A DNA stretch of 40,774 nucleotides from Desulfobacterales bacterium (GTDB taxonomy: Bacteria; Desulfobacterota; Desulfobacteria; Desulfobacterales; JALSRD01). The position numbers were made by a program, and so were the translations under genes. Under the pieces are notes generated by a model. That model did no database searches and had not been told where the DNA came from. It saw only the letters and a program-made list of their open reading frames with translations. Of this stretch, positions 30,728-39,642 are shown piece after piece (position 1 is the first letter of the stretch; every line of letters starts with the position of its first letter). The stretch covers positions 1 through 40,774 of the forward strand of contig JALSRD010000085.1 of NCBI GenBank assembly GCA_026984935.1, given 5' to 3'.

Positions 30728-31813
30728 ATGACTGCCGCATGCAACCGCACAGACATTCAGGAACTCACGGCCGACGAGTTGGCCGCCTGGCTGTCGCGCC
30801 ACGGAATCGAAGCCTACCGCCGGCAGCAGATTTTCAGGTGGATCTACCAGCGCCAGGCAGACGGGTTCGATGCCATGACCGACATCAAGCGCGCAATCCG
30901 CCGGCTGCTGGGCGACCATTTCAGTATCACGCGCCTGGAACTGCTGGAACGCGCCGTTTCACGCGATGGTTCCTGCAAGTACCTGTTCCGCCTTAAAGAC
31001 GGCCGATGCATCGAAAGCGTCCTGATACCGGAGCGCAGCCACCATACCCTGTGCATTTCCAGCCAGGTCGGCTGCGCCCAGGGATGCCGGTTCTGCATGA
31101 CCGGCGCAACCGGCCTGCAGCGCAACCTCAGTATGGGCGAAATCACCGCCCAGATCCGTGACGTACAGCGGGACCTGCAGGCCGACCAGCGGCTGACCAA
31201 CATCGTTATGATGGGCATGGGGGAGCCCATGGCCAATTACCGGCAGGTGGTGCGCGCCATCGGCGTCATGACCGACCGCGACAGCGGACTGGGCTTTTCA
31301 ACCCGCCGGGTCACCGTTTCCACCGCCGGCCTGGTGCCCGCCATGCTCCAGCTGGGCCGCGACACATCCGTTAACCTGGCCGTCTCGCTCAATGCCGCCG
31401 ACAACCGCACCCGCAGCCGTCTGATGCCCATCAACCGCCGGTACCCCATGGAAACGCTGCTGGATGCCTGCCGCCGTTACCCCTTGCGGCACCGGCGCAT
31501 GATCACCTTCGAGTACATCCTGATCCAGGACGTCAACGACTCGCCCGATGATGCCCGCCGCCTGGCAACCCTTCTGCGGCCCATCCGCGCCAAAATCAAC
31601 CTGATTCCCTTCAACGAACATCCGGGCAGCGCTTTCAAACGTCCGGATCCCGCCGCGGTGCAGCGTTTTCAGGAGATTCTGCAGCAACGCCATTACACCG
31701 CCATTGTCCGCCACAGCAAGGGCCGGGACATCGCCGCTGCCTGCGGCCAGCTGCGGGCCAGCGCCGGGAAAAACGCAGCCTGCCCGGCCCGTGCAATTCC
31801 CTGCCCTCCCTGA
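30728..31813 (+). CDS. rlmN: Dual-specificity 23S rRNA A2503 / tRNA A37 C2-methyltransferase
   Basis: A 361-residue radical SAM methyltransferase. Its Fe-S motif is C-AQG-C-RF-C (CX3CX2C) in SSQVGCAQGCRFCMTG. MMGMGEPMANY (GxE-like) and ISFNEHPG-like INLIPFNEHPGS are family landmarks. The catalytic methyl-carrying Cys near the C-terminus is in AAACGQL. The start ATG 30728 gives the usual length; upstream in-frame residues from 30578 look like leader, not protein. There is no strong ribosome site. The stop is 4 nt from the end of the convergent PP-loop gene. Confidence 0.93.
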   Translation: MTAACNRTDIQELTADELAAWLSRHGIEAYRRQQIFRWIYQRQADGFDAMTDIKRAIRRLLGDHFSITRLELLERAVSRDGSCKYLFRLKDGRCIESVLIPERSHHTLCISSQVGCAQGCRFCMTGATGLQRNLSMGEITAQIRDVQRDLQADQRLTNIVMMGMGEPMANYRQVVRAIGVMTDRDSGLGFSTRRVTVSTAGLVPAMLQLGRDTSVNLAVSLNAADNRTRSRLMPINRRYPMETLLDACRRYPLRHRRMITFEYILIQDVNDSPDDARRLATLLRPIRAKINLIPFNEHPGSAFKRPDPAAVQRFQEILQQRHYTAIVRHSKGRDIAAACGQLRASAGKNAACPARAIPCPP

Positions 31814-31817
31814 GCCG

Positions 31818-32813
31818 TCAGATCATCAGGTGTTTGACCTCGGCCGGCGGAACCGCCACGACGGTCAGCGTACGCCGGTCTTTTCCGGCGGACACCCGCA
31901 CACGCACCGGCGTATCGGACGGCGCCCTGCTGTAGCCGGCGCACATGGCGGCCCCCATGAACAGGGCCCCCTGGGCGGCATCCGCCGGCAGCAAAACCGT
32001 CGGCCCGGGATAGTCTTCCATTTTCAGCAGCAGATGCCGCCTGCCGTCGGCATGCCTGTGGATCATCTCGTTGTCATTCCGGGTTCGGCCGACGATCACC
32101 CTGGTATGGTCTTTGAGGCGGAAATGCCGGCCGTACTTCAAAAGGTGCAGGTCGTTTTGCGTATAGTCCTGCTGGTGGTCAAAGAGGTCTTTCAGGCGCC
32201 GGCAGTACCCCGCGTCGGTGAGCAGGCAGCCGCCGGCGGGGTTGGGGTAGTCGGTAACCCCGAACTGGGCGGCCAGTGCGATCTGTCGCTTGCGGGACCT
32301 GCCGCTGATGTCCAGCAGCTGCGTGCGGTCGACCAGGCCCTTCTGCTCGACAATGGTTTCAGGGAGCAGGCGCGCACTCAGGGGGCGCAGGATATAGCCC
32401 TCGCAACCGGAGTGTTTTTCCACGTAGCGCAGCGAGGGGCGTGTCTGGGACATGGGGCGCTGGCCCAGCACCTCGCCGCTGAAGAGAAAATCAAAGCCTT
32501 TCGTCCGCATGATCCCGCCGGCCAGACGGAACATCAATGCATGACAGTCCATGCAGGGGTTCATGTGCTGGCCGTAACCGCAGTTGGGGTTTTTCAGCAT
32601 GGGCAGGTAACGTTCACCGATGTCGCGCACGGTGAGGGGAATGCCCGTTTGCGCTGCCGCCCGGCGCGCCCTGGCCGCTGAGAAAAAAGGGGTTTCGAAG
32701 CTGACCCAGTGGACCCGTATCCCCTGTCGGCGCAGAACCAGTGCCGACAGGATGCTGTCCAGCCCGCCGGAACAGAGCCCCAGAGCGGTGGTTTTGATAG
32801 ATGCCGCAGTCAT
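31818..32813 (-). CDS. PP-loop ATPase of tRNA-thiolation type
   Basis: A 331-residue protein. The ATP PP-loop is CSGGLDSIL (SGGxDS at 15-20), and NPCMDCHALMF supplies a C-x-x-C near residue 90, as in MnmA/ThiI-like tRNA-thiolating enzymes. The C-terminal part (from LHLLKYGRHFRLKDHTRVIVGRTRNDNEMI) resembles a DUF814/NFACT-R-like segment rather than the MnmA tRNA-binding domain, so this is a distinct architecture. ATG 32813 gives the best start; no clear ribosome site. It may thiolate tRNA or act as a related sulfur-transfer ligase; substrate unknown. Confidence 0.75.
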   Translation of the reverse strand: MTAASIKTTALGLCSGGLDSILSALVLRRQGIRVHWVSFETPFFSAARARRAAAQTGIPLTVRDIGERYLPMLKNPNCGYGQHMNPCMDCHALMFRLAGGIMRTKGFDFLFSGEVLGQRPMSQTRPSLRYVEKHSGCEGYILRPLSARLLPETIVEQKGLVDRTQLLDISGRSRKRQIALAAQFGVTDYPNPAGGCLLTDAGYCRRLKDLFDHQQDYTQNDLHLLKYGRHFRLKDHTRVIVGRTRNDNEMIHRHADGRRHLLLKMEDYPGPTVLLPADAAQGALFMGAAMCAGYSRAPSDTPVRVRVSAGKDRRTLTVVAVPPAEVKHLMI

Positions 32814-33018
32814 TGTCGCACACTTTTCGAGACGGGGTAAAGTCGCCGGATCTATTGGCCGATAATGCAGCATGACGCCGCTCGCCGGCAACCGACCGGC
32901 GGATTTAACAAATGGCTATCCGGCGGCTGCCGGCATCGCCTCTGTTTTGTAACATAAACGTTCCGCAGGCAGATGACAAGCACAAGCCCGCCGGAAGAGC
33001 AAAAAGAGATGCAAACGT

Positions 33019-34071
33019 ATGAAAATTCAATGTCCGCATTGCCAAAAACGATACCGCATCAAAGATGAAAAGCTGCCTGTGGGCAAAAGCATTCAGATCC
33101 CGTGCCCCAGCTGCAAGGGAACCATCGTACTGGATCTGACCCGCCCGGACCGGCAGGGCCGCCAAACAATCCCCGCCCCCGGCGGACCGGCGACGGACAT
33201 GCCGGCAGCGGCCGCTGCCGACGAGGCCGGCCGGCTGGAGAGCGAACTGCTGCTGCAATGGGAGGAACTGCCGCCCATGCTCGAAGTTTTGGTAAAAATC
33301 CGGCAAATCCTGCAAAATCCGGATGCCAGCCTGAAAAAAGTGGCCCAGGTGGTTGAAACCGACCCGGGAATTGCCGCCAGGATTCTGAAAATCGCCAATT
33401 CGGCCTTTTACGGTCTGAGCGGCAATGTGTCCTCGGTGCAGCATGCGGCCGTGGTGCTCGGCTTTCAAACGCTGGAAGATGTCGTGACCATGGCCAGCAC
33501 ATCCGACTTTCTGGGCAAGAAGCTCGACGGTTACGGGATCGGCGCCGGCGACCTCTGGCGGCATGCCCTGACTGTGGCCATCGGCACGCGCAAGCTGGTA
33601 TTGTCTAAAGATCCCAAGCTGGAAAACGATGCCTTTTCCGCCGGTCTGTTCCACGATCTGGGGAAGATCATGCTGGACCCCTTCATTCGCGAAAATCAGG
33701 TGGAGCTGCAGCGCCGCATCGAGGAAGGCGGCCGGCCGTGGGTGACGGCCGAAAGAGAAGTCCTGGGATTCGATCACGCCCACCTGACGGCCAGCCTGTG
33801 CGAAAACTGGAACTTTCCGCCGGCCCAGTCCCAGGCTATCCGCTACCACCATTACCCGGCCCGTTCACAGGCAAACCTGCTATCCTACGCCCTGCATGTC
33901 GTCGATGCACTGTCCGCCATGCACATTTCCCCGGCCGAGGGCACGGGCGCCGCACCACCGCTGGAAGAGGGGGCCCTGGACTTTCTGGGAATCGAGCTTG
34001 CGGGACTGACGGAAATGATGGAAGAGGTAGCCGTATCGGTTGACCAGATCACCGGTGAAATGGGCGCCTGA
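33019..34071 (+). CDS. Zinc-ribbon plus HDOD-domain protein
   Basis: A 350-residue protein. Residues 1-40 are an MJ0042-type zinc ribbon (CPHC at 5-8, CPSC at 29-32). After a Pro-rich linker comes an HDOD domain from about residue 90: VVETDPGIAARILKIANSAFYGLSG, LWRHALTVAIGTRKLVLS, FSAGLFHDLGKIMLDPF, with an HD pair retained. It is a second HDOD protein in the window and shares the IANSAFYxGLS piece with that at 20893-21738. The promoter is not evident. It ends convergent with the receiver gene, 35 nt apart. It is probably a signalling output module. Confidence 0.82.
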   Translation: MKIQCPHCQKRYRIKDEKLPVGKSIQIPCPSCKGTIVLDLTRPDRQGRQTIPAPGGPATDMPAAAAADEAGRLESELLLQWEELPPMLEVLVKIRQILQNPDASLKKVAQVVETDPGIAARILKIANSAFYGLSGNVSSVQHAAVVLGFQTLEDVVTMASTSDFLGKKLDGYGIGAGDLWRHALTVAIGTRKLVLSKDPKLENDAFSAGLFHDLGKIMLDPFIRENQVELQRRIEEGGRPWVTAEREVLGFDHAHLTASLCENWNFPPAQSQAIRYHHYPARSQANLLSYALHVVDALSAMHISPAEGTGAAPPLEEGALDFLGIELAGLTEMMEEVAVSVDQITGEMGA

Positions 34072-34106
34072 CCCGCGCCGTGCCGGATGGTGCCGGAAAA
34101 GGTGCG

Positions 34107-34481
34107 CTATGCATCTCTTTTCAGCAGGCGGTTCACCGCTTCAACGACCTGGGTGTTGGTGAACGGTTTGACAATATAGGCATCAGCCTTCAGCACCATT
34201 CCCCTGGCGATGTCCTCCTCGCTGCCCTTGGCGGTCAAAAAAACCACTTTGATCTCCCGCCAGTCCGGTTTCAGACGCACAATTTCACAGACTTCAAAAC
34301 CGTCGATACCCGGAAGCATGATGTCCAGCAGAATGAGGTGCGGCTGGAACTTGGATATACTTTCAATGGCCTCTTCGCCGCTGCGGGCCACAAGCACTTC
34401 AAAACCATTTTGTTCCATCAGGAACTCGAGGGCCACCACGATGCTGGGGTCATCGTCCACGATCAGCACCCTGCGGGGCAT
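34107..34481 (-). CDS. CheY-like response regulator receiver
   Basis: A 124-residue single receiver domain. VLIVDDDPSIV gives the acidic pair, HLILLDIMLPGIDGFE contains the phosphorylated Asp (DIMLP), FLTAKGS the Thr/Ala switch, and YIVKPF the conserved Lys-Pro. There is no output domain. ATG 34481 with GAAAGAG 6 nt upstream is preferred over an in-frame TTG at 34499. No histidine kinase is adjacent. Confidence 0.9.
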   Translation of the reverse strand: MPRRVLIVDDDPSIVVALEFLMEQNGFEVLVARSGEEAIESISKFQPHLILLDIMLPGIDGFEVCEIVRLKPDWREIKVVFLTAKGSEEDIARGMVLKADAYIVKPFTNTQVVEAVNRLLKRDA

Positions 34482-34580
34482 CGCATCTCTTTCAGGCAAA
34501 TCAGATCCTTTCAGTCTTCCTTCTGCCGGCCACGGACACGCGCTTCACTGTCCCGCGCCAACCGGACGTACGACCCAACT

Positions 34581-35645
34581 TCACATCCCGCCAAACTCCG
34601 CCAGCCGGTCCTCCATCCCGAACACATAGAGGATCAGGGCTGCCCGGATGTACATCCCGTTCCTCAGCTGGCGCCAGTACATGGCACGCGGATCCGAATC
34701 GATGGCCGGATCGATTTCGAACCGTCGCGGGAGCGGATGCAGGATGATGGCATCGGACTTCATCCGGCGGATATTCTCACAGGTCAGATGATAGCGTGTA
34801 TAGTCCACCCGGCTGGACTCCCCCGAGACATCGTATTCGTCCTGCACGCGCGTCATGTAGAGGCTGTCCACCTGCGGCAGAGCCTCCTCGAGGCTGTCCG
34901 TTTTTTGCACCGCAATTCCTTTTTCGACCAGGTAACTCTCCAGTTCCGGTGAAATCTGGAACTCGACGGGCGCGGCGAAAATCATTTTAATGCCGCTGTA
35001 GCGCGTCAGCAGATAGGCCGCCGAGCGCACCGCGCGCCCCCGCAGCAGATCGCCGACAAAACCGTAGGTCTTGCCCGAGATGCCGCCACGGTCCTGAAAG
35101 GAGCGGTGCATGGTATAGACATCCAGCAACGCCTGGGTGGGGTGCTGGTCTTTGCCGCTGCCGCCGTTGAAAATCGGGACATTGCGGCCGGCAAACTGCT
35201 GCAGGTATGCCATGTACTCGCAGAACCCCGGCTTGGCGTCGCGCATGATGATCAAGTCGAAGTAGCTGGAAAAGGTCCGCAGGGCATCTTCCTGACTTTC
35301 GCCTTTCACCTCCGAGGAAAGCGAGGGGTCACGCACTTCACCGGTGCGCATGCCGACGATCTGGCAGGCCGACAGGAAAGACAGAAAGGTCCGTGTGGAG
35401 GGCTGCGTAAAGTAGAGCATGGCCCGTTTGTGGCGCAGCAGGGATGCCAGGAAATCGTCGCCGCCGGGCTGGTGGGATATGGCATTGATGCGGTCGGCGA
35501 TATCAAACAGCGTCTCTAAAAACTCGCGGCTGAACTGCTGTGAGACCATGATATCGTACAGCCTGCCGTCCTTTTCATAGTTCGGCAGCCGCGCATCCAG
35601 GTCCTGTCGCAGGTATTCTTCCCGGCTCATGATTGTTGCTGTCAT
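34581..35645 (-). CDS. pyrB: Aspartate carbamoyltransferase-like enzyme
   Basis: A 354-residue carbamoyltransferase, longer than the usual ~310 residues. Carbamoyl-phosphate motifs are PSTRTFLSF (S-T-R-T, with Phe where Arg is usual next), SSEVKGES (the ATCase SxxKGE loop), DQHPTQALLD and HPLPRRFEID. MTRVQDEY matches the aspartate-binding Arg-Val-Gln of ATCase. These favour aspartate over ornithine. It starts at ATG 35645 with AGGAG 8 nt upstream. It is divergent from the rocD-argF cluster across a 335-nt gap. No regulatory pyrI-like subunit is in the window. Confidence 0.85.
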   Translation of the reverse strand: MTATIMSREEYLRQDLDARLPNYEKDGRLYDIMVSQQFSREFLETLFDIADRINAISHQPGGDDFLASLLRHKRAMLYFTQPSTRTFLSFLSACQIVGMRTGEVRDPSLSSEVKGESQEDALRTFSSYFDLIIMRDAKPGFCEYMAYLQQFAGRNVPIFNGGSGKDQHPTQALLDVYTMHRSFQDRGGISGKTYGFVGDLLRGRAVRSAAYLLTRYSGIKMIFAAPVEFQISPELESYLVEKGIAVQKTDSLEEALPQVDSLYMTRVQDEYDVSGESSRVDYTRYHLTCENIRRMKSDAIILHPLPRRFEIDPAIDSDPRAMYWRQLRNGMYIRAALILYVFGMEDRLAEFGGM

Positions 35646-35898
35646 CGGCACATCTCCTGCCCGTTGGTTGTTTATTTCCGGCATACCACATTCGGACGGT
35701 TGATCTCAACCAGATTTCCGGGTGCATTCCATCGAAACTGCCTAAACGCGCTACGAGCCATTTGGGCACCATCAAAGCTCAAGCCGCGGTCGATACCCTG
35801 CAAAGGCCACCTGGGTCCGGTTTGCCGGAGTATTTTACGCGGCTGTCCGGCCGCGATCCGGCAACCCTGCCACTGCAATAAAACGGTGCGCTATTCAA

Positions 35899-35916
35899 GG
35901 TTGCAAGCAGGCAACC
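35899..35916. promoter_or_regulatory. Stem-loop in the pyrB-rocD intergenic region
   Basis: GGTTGC (35899-35904), loop AAGCAG, GCAACC (35911-35916) forms a perfect 6-bp stem. The gap from 35646 to 35980 contains no gene. Beyond this hairpin I see no strong promoter or riboswitch-like structure; it probably holds divergent promoters for pyrB and rocD. Confidence 0.35.
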
Positions 35917-35980
35917 GCTGTGGTAGTCCTCACGCTGGGGGACGTTACAGATTTCGCCAAGACGATGAGGAGCGACGGCC

Positions 35981-37180
35981 ATGGATTCCAAAGATTTCAT
36001 CCAACTGGAAGACACCTTCGGCGCCCACAATTACAAACCACTGGACGTGGTGCTGACCCGCGGCCAGGGCGTCTGGGTCTGGGATGTGGCGGGGAAGCGC
36101 TACATGGACTGCCTGTCGGCCTACTCGGCGGTCAATCAGGGGCACTGCCACCCGCGCATCATGCAGGCCATGATCGCCCAGGCCCGCAAACTCACGCTGA
36201 CGTCGCGCGCCTTCCGCAACGACCAGCTGGGTCTCTTTTACCGCGAGCTCTGCGAGCTGACCCGTTCGCATAAAGTCCTGCCCATGAACAGCGGTGCCGA
36301 GGCCGTGGAAACCGTCATCAAGGCCGTGCGCAAATGGGGTTATCGCGCCAAGGGGATTCCCGCAGAGCATGCCGAGATCATCGTGTGCGAAAACAATTTC
36401 CACGGCCGCACCATCACCATCGTGGGGTTTTCCAGCGATCCGCAGGCACGCGGCGATTTCGGTCCCTTTACGCCGGGCTTTAAAATTATCCCCTTCGGGG
36501 ATGCGACAGCCCTGGAAAATGCCGTTACGCCCAACACTGTGGCCTTTTTGGCAGAGCCCATTCAGGGGGAGGCGGGTGTCATCATTCCGCCGGCAGGCTA
36601 CTTGAAGCAGGTCCGCAAAATATGCAGTGACAACAACATCGTGCTCATCCTGGATGAAATCCAGACCGGCCTGGGTCGCACCGGTAAGCTGCTGGCCGAA
36701 GAGCACGAGGGCATCGAGGCGGACCTGACCCTGATCGGCAAGGCCCTTTCCGGCGGTTTCTACCCGGTTTCGGCAGTGCTCTCCAACAGCGAGGTGCTCG
36801 GACTGCTGCAGCCGGGCGAACACGGCAGCACCTTCGGCGGCAACCCTCTGGCCTGCGCCCTGGCCAGGGAAGCGCTCAAGGTGCTTATCGAGGAGGGCAT
36901 GATCGACAATGCCCGCGATACAGGAGACTACTTCCGCACGGCGCTTTCACAGATCCGCACCCCGGTCATCAAAGAGGTCCGCGGCAAAGGGCTGCTGATC
37001 GCCGTCGAACTCACACCCGATGCCGGCGGAGCACGGCCGTACTGTGAAAAATTGATGCAAAAAGGCCTCTTATGCAAAGAAACCCATGAGAACACGATCC
37101 GCTTCGCACCGCCGCTGGTCATTACCCGCGAACAGGTGGACTGGGCCATGGAGCGTATCGCAGCGGTGCTGGGCGGCTGA
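35981..37180 (+). CDS. rocD: Ornithine--oxo-acid transaminase
   Basis: A 399-residue class III aminotransferase converting ornithine to glutamate semialdehyde. It has [39 protein letters not shown] (PLP phosphate site), [35 protein letters not shown] and [15 protein letters not shown], where the Lys of GKALSGG is the Schiff-base residue; [10 protein letters not shown] follows. These match ornithine aminotransferases better than acetylornithine ones, notably [18 protein letters not shown] is 8 nt before the ATG. argF follows after 27 nt. Confidence 0.92.
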   Translation: MDSKDFIQLEDTFGAHNYKPLDVVLTRGQGVWVWDVAGKRYMDCLSAYSAVNQGHCHPRIMQAMIAQARKLTLTSRAFRNDQLGLFYRELCELTRSHKVLPMNSGAEAVETVIKAVRKWGYRAKGIPAEHAEIIVCENNFHGRTITIVGFSSDPQARGDFGPFTPGFKIIPFGDATALENAVTPNTVAFLAEPIQGEAGVIIPPAGYLKQVRKICSDNNIVLILDEIQTGLGRTGKLLAEEHEGIEADLTLIGKALSGGFYPVSAVLSNSEVLGLLQPGEHGSTFGGNPLACALAREALKVLIEEGMIDNARDTGDYFRTALSQIRTPVIKEVRGKGLLIAVELTPDAGGARPYCEKLMQKGLLCKETHENTIRFAPPLVITREQVDWAMERIAAVLGG

Positions 37181-37207
37181 GCGGCCCACGGATGGAAGGA
37201 TGGCGGC

Positions 37208-38125
37208 ATGAAACGTGACTTTCTGCATATCACCGATTTTAGCAGCGATGAAATCCGGGAATTTCTGGAGATCGCCACCGATATCAAGGCCAGGCTCAAG
37301 GCCCGCGCAACCGAAGCCCCCTTCAGCGGCCAAACCCTGGCGATGATCTTCGCCAAGCCGTCGGCGCGCACCCGCATTTCCTTTGAAACCGGATTCTTCC
37401 GCCTGGGCGGCCACGCCGTCTACCTCAGTCCCCAGGATATCGAGATCGGCAAGCGCGAAGCGGTCAAGGATGTGGCGCGGGTGGTCAGCCGCTACAACGA
37501 TATGCTCATGGCGCGGCTCTTCGACCACGCCCACCTGCTGGAACTGGCGCGCCATGCCAGCATTCCCGTGATCAACGGGCTGACGGATTACAACCACCCC
37601 TGCCAGATCATGGCCGACCTGTTCACCATCAAAGAACGCCTGGGCCGCATCAGCGATCTGCGCATCGTCTACGTGGGTGACGGCAACAACGTGGTGCATT
37701 CCTGGCTGCGCCTGGCGGCCCGCCTGCCGCTGCACTTCACCTGCGCGTGCCCCCAAAACTACCAGCCGGACGCCGAGACGGTCCGCCTGGCCCGGGCCGC
37801 CGGGCTGTCGGTGGTGGAAATCAGTCATGACCCTTTCAGCGCTGTAAGAAAAGCCGATGTGATTTACACGGACGTGTGGGCCTCCATGGGGAAAAAGCAC
37901 GAACTCAAGGAGCGCATCAGACACTTCGAGGGATTCCAGGTCAACACCGCACTGATGGCCGCCACGGGCAAAGACACCATTTTCATGCACTGCCTGCCGG
38001 CCCAGCGGGGCCTCGAGGTATCCGACAGCGTTATGGAATCGCCGGCTTCGGTCGTCTTTGACCAGGCCGAAAACCGCATGCACGCCCAGAACGCCATCAT
38101 GCTGAAACTGGCCGGAAAAGTCTGA
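37208..38125 (+). CDS. argF: Ornithine carbamoyltransferase
   Basis: A 305-residue OTC. SARTRISFETG (S-x-R-T-R carbamoyl-phosphate site), DYNHPCQIMADL (H-P-C-Q), VGDGNNVVHSW, and FMHCLPAQRG (H-C-L-P, ornithine site) are all present. It either makes citrulline in arginine synthesis or works in reverse. Its place between rocD and arcC suggests the catabolic direction, which is inference. GGAAGGA stands about 8 nt before ATG 37208. Confidence 0.93.
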   Translation: MKRDFLHITDFSSDEIREFLEIATDIKARLKARATEAPFSGQTLAMIFAKPSARTRISFETGFFRLGGHAVYLSPQDIEIGKREAVKDVARVVSRYNDMLMARLFDHAHLLELARHASIPVINGLTDYNHPCQIMADLFTIKERLGRISDLRIVYVGDGNNVVHSWLRLAARLPLHFTCACPQNYQPDAETVRLARAAGLSVVEISHDPFSAVRKADVIYTDVWASMGKKHELKERIRHFEGFQVNTALMAATGKDTIFMHCLPAQRGLEVSDSVMESPASVVFDQAENRMHAQNAIMLKLAGKV

Positions 38126-38278
38126 ACACGACGGGCCAAAGGCTGCGCAACTGTGCGCCCGGCAGCGTACTGCGGACAATGCGGCCGGCACGTCTTAACC
38201 AGCCGCCGCCAGCATCGTAACGCCCATTGAGAAACGGTACTGATGACATTTTTCAAGTGGTACCGGGAGGTGTGCCTT

Positions 38279-39622
38279 ATGGTCGAAAAAGTCATCATTA
38301 TGGGGGCCGCCGGACGCGACTTCCACAACTTCAACGTCTACTTCCGCGACAACCCGCGCTACCGGGTGGTCTGTTTCACGGCCACCCAGATCCCCAACAT
38401 CGAAGGGCGCAACTACCCGCCGGCATTGGCTGGGAAGCGCTACCCGCAAGGCATCCCTATTTATCCGGAAGGCGAACTCGCCGCACTGATCGCCCGTCAC
38501 CGCATCGATCTGGTGGCTTTTTCCTACAGCGATGTGCCGCATGTCGAAGTCATGCACAAGGCATCGCTGGCCATGGCCCACGGAGCGGATTTCACCCTCA
38601 TCGGCGCCACTTATACCATGCTGCGCGCCAAACGGCCCGTGGTGGCCGTCTGTGCGGTGCGCACGGGCTGCGGCAAGTCCCAGACCACACGCAAAATCTG
38701 CCGGCTGCTCTCAGACAGAGGCCAACGGGTCGTCGCCGTGCGCCATCCCATGCCCTACGGCGACCTGAACCGGCAGGCCGTACAGCGTTTTTCGCAGTAT
38801 ACAGACTTCGAAAAGCACGACTGCACCATCGAGGAGCGTGAAGAATACGAGCCTCTGGTTGGCGAGGGCATCACGGTTTTCGCCGGCATCGACTATGCCG
38901 GTATTCTGAAGGCCGCCGAAGCCGAAGCCGATGTCATCGTCTGGGACGGCGGCAACAACGACACGCCCTTTTTCTATCCGGATGTGCACATCGTGGTTTT
39001 CGACCCCCACCGGGCCGGGCATGAGCTGCTCTACTACCCGGGAGAGACCAACATGATCATGGCCAACATCGCCGTGATCAACAAAGTCGACAGTGCCGGC
39101 AAGGACCAGATCGAGCAGGTGCGCCGTAACATCGAACAGCACGCACCGGCAGCCGACATCGTGCTGGCCGAATCGGCCGTCTCCGTGGACACCCCCGAGC
39201 AGATCCGCGGCAAACGCGTGCTGGTGGTCGAAGACGGTCCGTCGGTGACCCACGGCGAAATGCCGTACGGCGCCGGCTTCCTGGCCGCCCAACGCAACGC
39301 CGCCGCCGCGCTGGTCGATCCGCGGCCGCATGCCACAGGCTCCATCAAAGAAACGTTTCAACGCTATCCCAAGCTCGAAAAAGTGCTGCCGGCCATGGGC
39401 TACAGCCACCGCCAGATCGACGAACTGGAGCAGACCATCAACGCGGCGGTTTGTGACCTGGTGCTCTGCGCCACCCCCGTGGATCTGGCCAAACTGATAA
39501 AAATCGACAAACCCATTTTGCGCGTACGTTACAGCTATCGCGATGCCGGCCAACCCGAACTGGAAAGCGTGCTGATCAAACGATTGCAGTCGGTGGCTCG
39601 GCCGCCCAACAAACCCGAGTAA
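38279..39622 (+). CDS. Cyclic 2,3-diphosphoglycerate-synthetase-like P-loop protein
   Basis: A 447-residue predicted GTPase/ATPase resembling cyclic 2,3-DPG synthetase (COG2403 type). An N-terminal Rossmann-like part (VEKVIIMGAAGRDFHNFNVYF) precedes a P-loop AVRTGCGKSQTT (about 134-145), VIVWDGGNNDTPFF as Walker B, and INKVDSA (a G4-like NKxD motif). Cyclic-DPG is an archaeal thermoadaptation solute; bacterial members turn up in arginine/carbamoyl-phosphate clusters with OTC and carbamate kinase, as here. The true reaction is unknown. GGGAGGTG lies 7 nt before ATG 38279; an in-frame ATG at 38243 is less likely. Confidence 0.82.
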   Translation: MVEKVIIMGAAGRDFHNFNVYFRDNPRYRVVCFTATQIPNIEGRNYPPALAGKRYPQGIPIYPEGELAALIARHRIDLVAFSYSDVPHVEVMHKASLAMAHGADFTLIGATYTMLRAKRPVVAVCAVRTGCGKSQTTRKICRLLSDRGQRVVAVRHPMPYGDLNRQAVQRFSQYTDFEKHDCTIEEREEYEPLVGEGITVFAGIDYAGILKAAEAEADVIVWDGGNNDTPFFYPDVHIVVFDPHRAGHELLYYPGETNMIMANIAVINKVDSAGKDQIEQVRRNIEQHAPAADIVLAESAVSVDTPEQIRGKRVLVVEDGPSVTHGEMPYGAGFLAAQRNAAAALVDPRPHATGSIKETFQRYPKLEKVLPAMGYSHRQIDELEQTINAAVCDLVLCATPVDLAKLIKIDKPILRVRYSYRDAGQPELESVLIKRLQSVARPPNKPE

Positions 39623-39642
39623 CCCGGCAACCCAATATCCCC

